A DNA stretch of 64,000 nucleotides from a bacterium (GTDB lineage: Bacteria; Vulcanimicrobiota; Xenobia; Xenobiales; JADMJV01). The notes below the pieces were generated by a model. The model saw only the letters and a program-made list of their open reading frames with translations. It was not told the origin of the DNA and searched no databases. Below are positions 41,980-51,864 of this stretch, in pieces; position 1 is the first letter of the stretch, and each line of letters begins with the position of its first letter. The translations under genes were made by a program, and so were the position numbers. Location: NCBI GenBank assembly GCA_018266105.1, contig JAFEBA010000039.1, forward strand, positions 29,287 through 93,286, given 5' to 3'.

Positions 41980-43205
41980 TGCTCCACTCCAGGAAACGGT
42001 TCTGGTCGAATTGGCAGTTCCGAGCTCCAGACGACCTGGGCGCGTCCGTTTCGGAGCCGCCCAATGCGAATGGCTCGCCAGCAGTAAAGATTTTTGGGGT
42101 CGTAACGGATCAGGCCGCCAGGGGAGTCCAGGATCAGGGCTCGGGTGGCCTGTCGCAAGGCGGCCGGTTCGGGGCGTCCGCAACGCACCAGTGCCTGGGC
42201 GAAGGCCATGACCTGGGTATAGGCGGTCTCGCAGGGATCGTCGACCACCCGTTGACTACCGAAGCGGGTCTGGAAGGCCGCACAGAACCGGACGTTTTGC
42301 GGTGAGCGCAAAGACATGTAGTAAGCCCAGCAAGTCAGGTGGCCATCGGTCAGATCTCCGAGCTGAACGGTCTGAGACTCGCTGAGGGAGAGTGACATAA
42401 TCGGCGCGCTCGCTCCAGAGTCTTTATAGGCTTGAAAGAAGGCTCTCTGGCTATCGCCATTGATCGTGTTGAGCACGGCCGTGCAGCCACTGCTTTTGAT
42501 TTCACCCACGATTGAGGCGAAGTCCTTGGATCCGCGGGGTCGGTAGCGTTCCCCCACGATCTTCCCACCGTGGGCGCCTAGATAGCGGCGGCAAAGCTGA
42601 TTGGTGGCTCGTGGATAGAGGTAGTCCGAACCCACCAGAAAGATTCGCGGCGGACCTTCATTGCTGAGGTAGCGCAAGGCCGGGAAGAGCTGCTGATTGG
42701 CGGTCAGACCCGAGTAGATGGCGGCCGGGGAACTCTCCAGTCCCTCGAATTGGACCGGATAATAGAGCAAGCCTCGGCGAGGCTCAAGGACTTTGAGCAC
42801 GGCCTTGCGCGAGTCGCTGGTCCAGCAGCCGAAAATGACCTTGACCCCGTGATGGTCGAACAAGTCAGCCGCTTGTTGGGCGAATTGCTGCGGCGACGAG
42901 GCTCCGTCGGCCACCACGGGTTGAAGCCGTAAACGCTTTTCTGAAGCCAGCGTGAGTCCGCTCTGATTGATCTGGTCGATGGCCAGCAGAGTCGCTTCCT
43001 GGAGCGGTTGTTCATTGGCGGCCATGCTGCCGCTGCTGGAGAACAACACACCCACTTTGACGGGCTCTTCTGGCAAAACCTGGGCCCGGGTCCAGATGCT
43101 TAAGGAGAACCAGATGGAGAGGAGCAGGCCCAGGCTGAATAAGCGCAGACCGGCCCGCGCCTTGAAATAGCGCTTGATGTTTGCTCTCGATCGGCCTGCT
43201 TGCAT
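41976..43205 (-). CDS. UrtA/AmiC-like periplasmic binding protein
   Basis: 409 residues. A long signal anchor covers about 20-40 (LRLFSLGLLLSIWFSLSIW). The type I periplasmic-binding fold opens KVGVLFSSSGSMAANEQPLQEA and goes on through IFGCWTSDSRKAVLKVLEPRRGLLYYPVQFEG, the pattern of urea/short-chain amide receptors (UrtA, AmiC). No permease or ATPase genes are near, so it is not an ABC importer here. Its stop overlaps the histidine kinase start, which implies that it acts as the sensor subunit. Ligand identity is inferred only from family. Confidence 0.87.
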   Translation of the reverse strand: MQAGRSRANIKRYFKARAGLRLFSLGLLLSIWFSLSIWTRAQVLPEEPVKVGVLFSSSGSMAANEQPLQEATLLAIDQINQSGLTLASEKRLRLQPVVADGASSPQQFAQQAADLFDHHGVKVIFGCWTSDSRKAVLKVLEPRRGLLYYPVQFEGLESSPAAIYSGLTANQQLFPALRYLSNEGPPRIFLVGSDYLYPRATNQLCRRYLGAHGGKIVGERYRPRGSKDFASIVGEIKSSGCTAVLNTINGDSQRAFFQAYKDSGASAPIMSLSLSESQTVQLGDLTDGHLTCWAYYMSLRSPQNVRFCAAFQTRFGSQRVVDDPCETAYTQVMAFAQALVRCGRPEPAALRQATRALILDSPGGLIRYDPKNLYCWRAIRIGRLRNGRAQVVWSSELPIRPEPFPGVEH

Positions 43206-43280
43206 TCCCCCGAAGCTTCTCCCGCCGATCGACTGCTCCTATTGGAGCGGATTTTTACCGAATCTGCAGAATGGCGCGGC

Positions 43281-44504
43281 ATGATCGAGCCCAAACTGCT
43301 GCTGGTGGATGACAATAAGGAGAATTTGACCTGGTTGGCTCGTCGCTTGCGCCGCGACGGCTACCAGATCGCGCTGGCCGAAAGTGGTTCTATGGCTCTG
43401 GAGATTCTGGATATGGAACCCATCACGGTGGTTCTGCTCGATCTGCAGATGCCGGACATGGACGGCTTTCAAGTCCTGAAAGAGATTCGCAAGACCCACG
43501 GTCTCCATGAATTGCCTGTCTTTATGGTTTCGGCCAACACCGATACCGCCTCCAAGGTTGAGGGGTTGGAGCTGGGGGCCAATGACTACATTCCCAAACC
43601 GGTGGAATACGATTTTTTGCTGGCCAAGCTGAAGTCGCTTCTGAAAGTGCGCGAATCGGGTAACCTCAGTGAGGGGGTGGCCCGTCCGGCTTCTAGCCTG
43701 CAACCTGGCCAGATGGTGCAGCAGTATCGCCTCAAGTGCCTGCTGGGCGAGGGAGGGATGGGAAAAGTCTTTCGCGCCACCGACGAAAAGTTGCTGCGCG
43801 ACGTGGCCATCAAGGTGATCAGTGGCGAGCTGAAGCGTGAAGCTCAACTGCGCCTGGTGACCGAGGCTCGAGCCGTGGCTCGGGTGAGTCACCCCAATGT
43901 GGTCACAATCTTTGAAATCGGCGATCTTCCCTGTCCCTATCTGGTGATGGAACTGGTCGAGGGAATGGAACTCGACGACTACACTCGGGGCAAAGCGCTG
44001 GAGGTCAAACAGGCCGTCAGTCTGGTGCGGCAAATTGCCGAGGCCCTGGCGGCGGTGCACGAACGCGGCATCTTGCACCGTGATCTGAAGCCGGGCAACA
44101 TCATGGTGTGCCCGGATGGCCGCGTGAAGGTTATGGATTTTGGGCTGGCCAAAATCGAGGATTTGAATGAAAAGTTGACCAAAACCGGGGATGTTTGGGG
44201 CACTCCTCAGTATATGTCCCCGGAGCATTTCGACCCGTGCTTAGGGTCGGTGGATGCCTCCAGCGACCAGTTTGCCCTGTCCGTCATCTTTTACCACCTG
44301 CTCACGGGGCAACTGCCGTTCCGCTCCCTCGCCATGGCTGCGCTGGTTTTCGAGATCATGAGCAAGAGCCCCAAATCTCCCTGTGAGCTCAATCCACAGG
44401 TTCCAACCGAGCTTGCCGAAATCTGTCTGCGAGGCCTGTCCAAGCAAAAGGCTGATCGCTACCCCAGCGTGGCCGACATGGCCCGCGAGCTGAGCAAGTT
44501 TTAG
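43281..44504 (+). CDS. Receiver domain-Ser/Thr kinase fusion
   Basis: 407 residues. Residues 1-122 are a response-regulator receiver: acidic pocket Asp9-Asp10, phospho-acceptor Asp54 (VVLLDLQMPDMDGF) and Lys106 (YIPKPVEY). Residues 150-407 are a Ser/Thr kinase with GEGGMGKVF, Lys178, HRDLKPGN (Asp268) and DFG (286-288). A phospho-Asp can therefore gate a Ser/Thr kinase. The start is an ATG that gives a compact receiver; the frame extends further upstream but would overlap the divergent binding-protein gene. It lies 75 bases from that gene, whose partner is a histidine kinase, making the trio a likely phosphorelay. Confidence 0.93.
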   Translation: MIEPKLLLVDDNKENLTWLARRLRRDGYQIALAESGSMALEILDMEPITVVLLDLQMPDMDGFQVLKEIRKTHGLHELPVFMVSANTDTASKVEGLELGANDYIPKPVEYDFLLAKLKSLLKVRESGNLSEGVARPASSLQPGQMVQQYRLKCLLGEGGMGKVFRATDEKLLRDVAIKVISGELKREAQLRLVTEARAVARVSHPNVVTIFEIGDLPCPYLVMELVEGMELDDYTRGKALEVKQAVSLVRQIAEALAAVHERGILHRDLKPGNIMVCPDGRVKVMDFGLAKIEDLNEKLTKTGDVWGTPQYMSPEHFDPCLGSVDASSDQFALSVIFYHLLTGQLPFRSLAMAALVFEIMSKSPKSPCELNPQVPTELAEICLRGLSKQKADRYPSVADMARELSKF

Positions 44505-44977
44505 CGTTTGTAATCTCCCGACTTGCCGCCGGTTTTTTCTAAGAGCTGAATCGGGCCAATCACGATCCCTTTGTCCAGGCTCTTCAACATATCGTAAAGG
44601 GTGAGGCAAGCCACCGAGACCGAAGTCAGGGCTTCCATCTCCACGCCTGTGCGCTCGGTGCACCGAACCGTGGCTAGAACCTCAATTCGATCCGGAGGGT
44701 GGGGTAGGATGTCCAGGCTGACGCCCGAGAGCCGAAGCGGGTGGCAGAGGGGAATCAGATCGCTGGTCTTTTTGGCTGCCGCGATTCCGGCCACCCGGGC
44801 CACGGCCGCAGCGTCGCCTTTATCTAGCGAACCTTCGCGGAATCTCTGCAGCGTTTCCGGTTGCATGCTCAGCCAGCCCTGGGCCAGGGCCTGGCGGGCG
44901 GTTTCGCTCTTGGCGGAAACGTCCACCATATGAGCCTCTCCGCGTTCGTTCCAATGGATCAAGTGGAGCTCTCCCAA
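44501..44977 (-). CDS. moaC: Cyclic pyranopterin monophosphate synthase accessory protein MoaC
   Basis: 158 residues. Typical blocks are MVDVSAKSETARQALA, DKGDAAAVARVAGIAAAKKTSDLIPLCHPL and CTERTGVEMEALTSVSVACLTLYDM. It acts after MoaA to form cyclic pyranopterin in molybdenum cofactor synthesis. It begins within the last 19 bases of moeA, so the two are coupled. It converges with the receiver-kinase gene by four bases. Confidence 0.95.
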   Translation of the reverse strand: MGELHLIHWNERGEAHMVDVSAKSETARQALAQGWLSMQPETLQRFREGSLDKGDAAAVARVAGIAAAKKTSDLIPLCHPLRLSGVSLDILPHPPDRIEVLATVRCTERTGVEMEALTSVSVACLTLYDMLKSLDKGIVIGPIQLLEKTGGKSGDYKR

Positions 44978-46908
44978 AGCACCTGGCCGGTCTGGCTGAA
45001 ATCATAGTCGCTCAGGTGCTGTGGAGCTTCGTTCTTGAAGCGACTGGAGCGGACGACCTGCACCAGTCCGGCCACCGGGTAGCGCGCGAAGAAGCGTTTA
45101 GGAATCAACAGATCCAGGCGTTCCTTGACGCAGGGCACGAAGTCCAGCCGCAAGGTGCGGGCAGCGGTGGAGATGCCTGGGCCGCAGTCGACCGCCTGGC
45201 TGGATACGGCCGCGGCCACGGCCATATGGGTTTTGACCTCGCGCGGAAAGCCACCCACTTTCTCCGGATCCAGGCCGAGCCGGCGCAGGTGCCAGTCCAG
45301 TAGAACGCGCGTGCCGCTCCCTTTCTGGCGATTGATGAAGCGTAGTTCGGGCCGGCCCAGATCGCCCAGGCCCTCGATCTTCAGCGGGTTGCCCGGCGCT
45401 ACGATCAGACCCAGATCCCGACTGCACAGGTTCATCAGCACCATCGGTTCAGGCAGGCTGGTGAGGAAAGGCACGTTGTATTCACCGGTTTCCTCGTCAA
45501 AGAGGTGGATGGCGGCAGCGTGACAGAGGCCGGCCTTGATGGCCTGCAGCCCTTTCATTCCGCCGGTGGCGGCCGTGTGTAAAGTCAGATCGGGAAAGCT
45601 GGTGCGCATTAAGCTGCGCAGCAGGTCAAAGCAAATGTCGTGGGTTCCCAGCACCAACACGTTGTTGTGCAGGGCTCTCTGTGGGCTCAGCATGCGGACT
45701 GAGACGTTGGTTCGAGCCGGCAATTCTTCTACGTCTGAATTGACTCGAAAGAGTCCTGAGGCCCGCACCAGCGACATGAGGGTGGACGCGCCGCCGACTT
45801 CCGGGACTGCCACCAGGCGCTCGTCCACCCAGCCCATTTTGACTCGCACGAACTCCTCGCTGCCGGAATACTTACGCTTGAAAGGCACGGCCAGGGTGGC
45901 CTGAACCCGCGGCAGATCATCCTGCGACAGGGAGGGCCCCAGCATTTGCTCCAGCACGGGTCGGGCAAAGGACTCGAAGCCAGCGAAAACGCCGACTGGA
46001 TGGAAGGGCAGGCCGATCACCGGCTTGGCCGCAACCACCCCCAACACCAGGCTTTGACAGGGATTGAGTGCCACTCCGTGCAGAATGCGCTCACCCAGGT
46101 CGCTGACCAGGCGGGATACGAGTTCAGTTCCGTGCGAAGGTCCGGCCACAACCAGGACCAGGTCGGCGTTTTGAGCGGCCTCTTTGAGCGAATGACCGGC
46201 CTGTTCCAGGCGTTCCGGAGCGATGGTCTGGACTCGGGCGATGGCCCCCAGTTCCTGAACCAGACCGCTCAGGGTCAGGCTGTTGGAGTCGATCATCTGG
46301 CCCACCTGCGGTTTGCTGCCGGCCGGCACCAGGTGATTGCCCAAGGAGAGAATGGCCACCACCGGTTGCTGATATACGTCCAGCGTTTCCACTCCGGCTG
46401 CCGCCAGCGCTCCCATATCGACAGGCTGAATCTTGTGGTCCTTGGAGATCACGACTTCGTTTTGAGCCACGTCTTCGCCAGCCGGACGCACATTGCGCCA
46501 GGGGTTGGAGGGGCGGGTCAGGCAGACCGTGCCACGGTTGGTGGCTTCCAGTTCGGATAGCGGCACAACTGCGTCAAATCCCTCGGGCACCGGAGCGCCC
46601 ATTTCCACGAAGGCGCTACCCGAGGTAATCGAGAGTTCCACCGGGTTGTCACGAGTGGCCGTGAAGGTTTCGGCCGAACGCACCAGCAGTCCATCGATGG
46701 CGGCCGAATAATAGTGAGGTGAATCCATGGCCGCGCTGACGGAGCGACTGGTAATTCGCTTGAGAGCCTGAGCCAGTTGAATGGTCTCGTGCTCGGGGCG
46801 CCGCAGAGCTTTGTGGAATTCAAGCTCCGAAAGGAATCGATCCAGGGCCTCTTCGGCTGGCCATTCCTGCAGCCCCAGTTCGCTTGAGTCCATCACGCTC
46901 TCAGGCAT
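44959..46908 (-). CDS. moeA: MoeA fused to a periplasmic-binding-like domain
   Basis: 649 residues. Residues 1-405 are MoeA (HYYSAAIDGLLVRSA, VRPAGEDVAQNEVVISKDH, GNHLVPAG, DSNSLTLSGLVQELGA), which inserts molybdate into molybdopterin. From about 410 a type II periplasmic-binding-like domain follows (VLVLGTHDICFDLL, FINRQKGSGTRVLLDWHLRRLG). This MoeA-PBP_like fusion is known in archaea and some bacteria and may act as a cofactor or anion-sensing part. There is no signal peptide, so the domain is cytoplasmic. It overlaps gatB by eight bases and moaC by 19. Confidence 0.9.
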   Translation of the reverse strand: MPESVMDSSELGLQEWPAEEALDRFLSELEFHKALRRPEHETIQLAQALKRITSRSVSAAMDSPHYYSAAIDGLLVRSAETFTATRDNPVELSITSGSAFVEMGAPVPEGFDAVVPLSELEATNRGTVCLTRPSNPWRNVRPAGEDVAQNEVVISKDHKIQPVDMGALAAAGVETLDVYQQPVVAILSLGNHLVPAGSKPQVGQMIDSNSLTLSGLVQELGAIARVQTIAPERLEQAGHSLKEAAQNADLVLVVAGPSHGTELVSRLVSDLGERILHGVALNPCQSLVLGVVAAKPVIGLPFHPVGVFAGFESFARPVLEQMLGPSLSQDDLPRVQATLAVPFKRKYSGSEEFVRVKMGWVDERLVAVPEVGGASTLMSLVRASGLFRVNSDVEELPARTNVSVRMLSPQRALHNNVLVLGTHDICFDLLRSLMRTSFPDLTLHTAATGGMKGLQAIKAGLCHAAAIHLFDEETGEYNVPFLTSLPEPMVLMNLCSRDLGLIVAPGNPLKIEGLGDLGRPELRFINRQKGSGTRVLLDWHLRRLGLDPEKVGGFPREVKTHMAVAAAVSSQAVDCGPGISTAARTLRLDFVPCVKERLDLLIPKRFFARYPVAGLVQVVRSSRFKNEAPQHLSDYDFSQTGQVLWESST

Positions 46909-48370
46909 CCAGTGCCTCCTTGAGCAAACGCATCACTTCGGCCGCGTTGGCTCTGCCTTTGCTTTGCTTCATGACCTGACCTACCAGTTGATTAAGGGCT
47001 TTTTCTTTGCCGGCTTTGTATTCGGCAATGGGTCCCGGGTTGGCCTGAAGGGTCTGGTCGACCATCTGCTTGAGCTCCTCGCCTCCGCTGATGGATCCCA
47101 GTCCCAGTTTTTCAATCCACTCCTCGGTCTGGCCGCCCTCCTCGAAGAGTTTTTCCAGCACCTGACGAGCGCCCTGCCGATTGACCTTGGATTGAGACAA
47201 CTGCTGGATGATCTGCACCAGCCCGCCAGGACTGAGGCGGCTCTCGGCCAGCGGAATGCCTCGATCTTGAGACAGGCGAGCCACCTCGTTGGCCAGCCAG
47301 TTGCTGACCTCCTTGGCTTCCGCCCCCAGGCTCAGGCACTGCTCAAAGAAGTCCGACAGGGCTCGGCTTTGCACCATCAGTCCGGCATCGTAGGGGCTCA
47401 GGCCGCCCTGCATGTAGCGCTGGGCCCGCTGACGGGGTAACTCCACCAGATTCTTCTCGATCTGAGAGAGCCACTCGGCTGAAATCTCCAGCGGGGGCAG
47501 GTCGGGCTCGGGAAAATATCGATAGTCGTGGGCGTCTTCCTTGCTGCGCATAGAAATGGTGAGCTTGCGAGCCTCATCCCACCCTCGGGTTTCCTGGACG
47601 ATCTTGCCGCCTTCCTGAATGACCTTGATCTGGCGGGCAATCTCGTAGTCCACCGCGTCGCGCACGGATTTAAACGAGTTCATGTTTTTGATTTCGGTTT
47701 TCGTCCCGAATTCTTGCTGGCCTACTGGTCTCACCGAGATGTTGGCGTCGCAGCGCATCGAGCCTTCTTCCATGCGGCAGTCACTGATGCCAAGCCAGAC
47801 CAGAATTTCGCGCATTTTTTGCAGGTAAGCACTGGCCTCGTCGGCGCTGCGGATTTCAGGTTCCGAGACGATTTCCATCAAGGGCACTCCGGCTCGATTG
47901 TAGTCCACCAGGCTCAATTCGGAAGAGGCCAGCCGGTCGGGCACCAGTTCTCCATTGGCGGCTCGCTTGAAGTGGATGGACTTGCCAGTGTCCTCCTCCA
48001 GGTGGATGCGCGTGATGTTGATGGTCTTCTCGGGTTCGCCCAGTTCCGAAATGAACAGCCGACCGTGGGCCGCTAGAGGCTGGTCGTACTGGGAAGTCTG
48101 AAAATCTTTGGGCATGTCCGGATAGAAGTAGTTCTTGCGGTCGAATTTGGACAGGGCCGGCACCCGACATTCCAGTGCCCTGGCTGCCAGCAGGTGGAGC
48201 TCCACCGCGCGCTGGTTGACGCGCGGCAGGCTGCCGGGCAGTCCCAGGCAGATGGGGCACACCAGGGAGTTGGGGGGCGCCCCGAATTGATTGGCACAAC
48301 TGCAAAAGAGTTTGCTGTTGGTGGCCAACTCCACGTGGACTTCCAGACCGATGACGGCTTCGTACTGCAC
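46901..48370 (-). CDS. gatB: Asp/Glu-tRNA(Asn/Gln) amidotransferase subunit B
   Basis: 489 residues. The GatB opener YEAVIGLEVHVELAT, the zinc-site cysteines (CSCANQFG, CPICLGLPG), GKSIHFKRAANGELV and the C-terminal YqeY-like helical domain (LSQSKVNRQGARQVLEKLFEEGG) are present. It transamidates mischarged Glu-tRNA-Gln or Asp-tRNA-Asn; gatA and gatC are not in the window. Coupled to moeA by an eight-base overlap. Confidence 0.95.
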   Translation of the reverse strand: MQYEAVIGLEVHVELATNSKLFCSCANQFGAPPNSLVCPICLGLPGSLPRVNQRAVELHLLAARALECRVPALSKFDRKNYFYPDMPKDFQTSQYDQPLAAHGRLFISELGEPEKTINITRIHLEEDTGKSIHFKRAANGELVPDRLASSELSLVDYNRAGVPLMEIVSEPEIRSADEASAYLQKMREILVWLGISDCRMEEGSMRCDANISVRPVGQQEFGTKTEIKNMNSFKSVRDAVDYEIARQIKVIQEGGKIVQETRGWDEARKLTISMRSKEDAHDYRYFPEPDLPPLEISAEWLSQIEKNLVELPRQRAQRYMQGGLSPYDAGLMVQSRALSDFFEQCLSLGAEAKEVSNWLANEVARLSQDRGIPLAESRLSPGGLVQIIQQLSQSKVNRQGARQVLEKLFEEGGQTEEWIEKLGLGSISGGEELKQMVDQTLQANPGPIAEYKAGKEKALNQLVGQVMKQSKGRANAAEVMRLLKEALDA

Positions 48371-48431
48371 AGTGACACTCCCGAGGGCGGCGATTTGGGG
48401 CCGAACTTCCCTCCGACTCAGGGGTTCCCTG

Positions 48432-49517
<1,086 letters not shown>

Positions 49518-49619
49518 GCTGGACTCCGAACTCGAACTTGTCCCCAAGTGTTCCTACCCAGCTGCGGAAAATGGCAATCATGCTGTTCCTGCGATATGCT
49601 GATTTTGGGGGAGGTTGAT

Positions 49620-50255
49620 ATGATCGAACCGCTGTTGCTGACAATCGCTGTCGTAACTGTTCCTTTTGGGCTTTATCTGGCTTTCGATCGCAAGAAAACC
49701 GATCACCGCCTGCAAAAGCGTATCAATCGCCACGAGCGCACCCGCCAGGCCTTGCAGCGCCTGAGTCAGCAAGAAGAACACTGGAATTTAGGTCATTTGC
49801 GCTTCGAGTTGCGCCAGAACTATCGGAGTATTCAGAAATTGCGTCTGGCCGGTGATTGGGACGGTCTGCTTGCGAATGTCTCCAGCGGGCCGCTGCAAGA
49901 GTGGCGCCAGGAGTGGGAGCGTCGTGAGCGGGCCGGAGTGCGCTGGGTCCTGGACCCTCTCGAAATCGTAGATGTGCAGCCGGTCAATCTACAGAATCGC
50001 CCGGGTTTCGAGAAAGATTTCGTGACCGTGGAAGTCGAGACTCGGCGACGCGACTTCGTGCGCGGCCCGGAGGGTTGTTTCCAGGAGGGCTCGGGCGCCA
50101 TGGGCGAGACCCCCGACCACATCCCGATTGAACTTTACAAGGAATACTGGACTTTCAATCGGCGCGCTGACGGCTGGACGCTGGTGCGCACCGATCGCAC
50201 TTTCCCGGAGAACCTGGCCTTCATCGAAGATGAAGAGCCCGCCGTGGCCATTTAG
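49620..50255 (+). CDS. Tim44-like domain membrane protein
   Basis: 211 residues. One N-terminal membrane segment (LLLTIAVVTVPFGLYLAF), a charged coiled linker (QKRINRHERTRQALQRL), then a C-terminal domain with the Tim44 pattern: QNYRSIQKLRLAGDWDGL, the Trp-Arg-rich WRQEWERRERAGVRWVLD, and EYWTFNRRADGWTLVRTDR. Relatives in bacteria are linked to envelope protein handling, but function is not settled. ATG at 49620 has a strong GGGGGAGG site. Its stop overlaps the convergent gene by four bases. Confidence 0.75.
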   Translation: MIEPLLLTIAVVTVPFGLYLAFDRKKTDHRLQKRINRHERTRQALQRLSQQEEHWNLGHLRFELRQNYRSIQKLRLAGDWDGLLANVSSGPLQEWRQEWERRERAGVRWVLDPLEIVDVQPVNLQNRPGFEKDFVTVEVETRRRDFVRGPEGCFQEGSGAMGETPDHIPIELYKEYWTFNRRADGWTLVRTDRTFPENLAFIEDEEPAVAI

Positions 50256-50980
50256 CGGGGGCGTTGAAAGCTCCATTCTCGCCAGCTCAGCTTGAGGTTT
50301 AATCCCAACGCTTCGTATTGGGCCTGTTTCAGATCCATGGGGGACAGGGGTCGGTAGCCCGGGATTTCGCTCAAGCTGACCGGCCATTGTTGACTCAGGC
50401 CGTGTTCCTCCAGCACCGCCGTCAGCAGGTGTGCGAAGGCCTCAGCCTGACGAACTTTTTCGAACAGGTCGCGGCAGCCCGCCTGGGGAGCGATGAAGGG
50501 ACTGCGGAGCACGCCGTGGCGCCCACAGAACCAGTCCCAATCGGGGTTGGTATCCGGGCCGGGCAGGGCAAAGGCTTCGCCCGAGCGGGTGCGCTCCAGC
50601 GCAGTCATGAAGTCATTGCGAAAGAGTCGTTGCTCTCGCTGCCTCAGGCCGGGCAGGCTCAACCAGCCCGGCTCGGTGTGGGCGGGAACGGGCAGGGCCA
50701 GGGCGGCTTCCAGGGCCTCGACGTATTGTTGGGGCTGGAGTTGATTGTTCTCTAACTGCTGGCGCAAACCTCGGCATTGTTCAGGGCTGAGCTCATCCCA
50801 TTTGATCTGACTCAGGACCCTTTCACGCGTTTGCAGTTGTTCGGCCAGCTGGCTCAGGTCGGGCAAATGGGCCCGTTGACGCGCTTCTTCAAACTGCAGG
50901 TCATAGCGAGAGGTTGGCTGGATGACCCATAGCCCGTAGGTCGCCAGCGAGGCGGCCAGCAGGATCAGAGCGCGCTTCAG
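50252..50980 (-). CDS. N-terminally anchored protein of unknown function, possible CTG start
   Basis: 242 residues if begun at a CTG that forms a CTGA overlap with the stop of the upstream gene. That start alone supplies the membrane anchor (KRALILLAASLATYGLWVI). The first conventional start, a TTG at 50866, leaves a soluble 204-residue protein without anchor. The rest is helical with an aromatic stretch (YGLN-type, DWDWFCGRHGVLRSPFIAP) and a Cys pair. No family recognised. Its 3' end overlaps the Tim44-like gene by four bases. Confidence 0.6.
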   Translation of the reverse strand: MKRALILLAASLATYGLWVIQPTSRYDLQFEEARQRAHLPDLSQLAEQLQTRERVLSQIKWDELSPEQCRGLRQQLENNQLQPQQYVEALEAALALPVPAHTEPGWLSLPGLRQREQRLFRNDFMTALERTRSGEAFALPGPDTNPDWDWFCGRHGVLRSPFIAPQAGCRDLFEKVRQAEAFAHLLTAVLEEHGLSQQWPVSLSEIPGYRPLSPMDLKQAQYEALGLNLKLSWREWSFQRPR

Positions 50981-51864
50981 GGCACCACCAGCGAGCCGGC
51001 GTCATTGCTTTGCAATTGGTGCAGCAGGTGCTGATGAGTCTGGTAGACCACCACCCGCAGGCCTTTTTGGGGCTGGAGCAGGGCGGGCGGCAAGGCTTCC
51101 AGCGAAGGGGTGAGCAGGACCGAAGGTTTTCCCCAGGCCAGAGCTGCTCCCACTTCGACCCAGATGCCAGACGGTCGAGAGCGACCATCGTAGAGGTAAA
51201 ACACGCAGCTGCGAGCGTTTTTCAAGGCGGCCAGATCCTGGGCCAGGGCTTTGGCCGGGCTGTCGAAGTCGGCCGGTCGGGCCACGTTGAGGGCCTCGCA
51301 GTAAGGAGCGCTGCTGCCTCCGACCCGCACCATGGCTTCTTTGATGGCCTGTAGATGCAGACGGGCTTCGCCGTATTCGAAGTTATTGAGATTGGACATC
51401 AGGCTGCCAATAAAGCTGTCGTTTGGCTTGTCCAGAGTGACCGGGGTTTCTTTGGCTGACCCGAACCGGGTGACCGTATCGTTGGGGCCGGGGATCAGCA
51501 CCTGGCCCGGCCGTACTTTGTCCGCCTGGCGCAGGAAGTAGGGCAGCTGGCTACGCTCAAGCACTAGATAGACGGCGTTCTTGTTGAGGGCCAGGGCGGC
51601 CCCGGCCGCCAGCAAGCCATCGTCGGCTTGAGGATGGTCCAGCTGCAGGCCGAGCCACTGGCTGTTGTTTAATCGCTCCAGAGAGAAGCCGTCTTCGACT
51701 TCCACCCCGTCCAGCCAGAAGCGATTGTACAGCCCGCCCCGGGCCTCTTCCACCAGCTGCCCCAGGCTGAGGGGTTCGGCTGCAACCAGCAGCGTCAGCA
51801 GCCAGACCAGGACCAGAGCCGGAAAGGCTCTGGCTACCAGTTGCGCCGGGCGCCTAAATAGCAT
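50977..51864 (-). CDS. Exported tandem nucleoside deoxyribosyltransferase-like protein
   Basis: 295 residues. A signal peptide or anchor covers about 12-30 (FPALVLVWLLTLLVAAEP). Two similar units follow: QADDGLLAAGAALALNKNAVYLVL near 80-103 and RSRPSGIWVEVGAALAWGKPSVLL near 227-250. Both follow the G-x3-(E)-x-GxAxAxGK pattern of nucleoside 2-deoxyribosyltransferases; the catalytic Glu is present in the second (WVEVG) and Ala in the first. An active half plus a lost half is inferred. It overlaps the LysM-NlpC gene by 31 bases and is coupled to the next gene by CTGA. Substrate unknown. Confidence 0.7.
   Translation of the reverse strand: MLFRRPAQLVARAFPALVLVWLLTLLVAAEPLSLGQLVEEARGGLYNRFWLDGVEVEDGFSLERLNNSQWLGLQLDHPQADDGLLAAGAALALNKNAVYLVLERSQLPYFLRQADKVRPGQVLIPGPNDTVTRFGSAKETPVTLDKPNDSFIGSLMSNLNNFEYGEARLHLQAIKEAMVRVGGSSAPYCEALNVARPADFDSPAKALAQDLAALKNARSCVFYLYDGRSRPSGIWVEVGAALAWGKPSVLLTPSLEALPPALLQPQKGLRVVVYQTHQHLLHQLQSNDAGSLVVP

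Noticed and set aside
43239..44228. Minus-strand ORF of 329 residues
   Set aside because: Antisense to the receiver-kinase gene; no domain.
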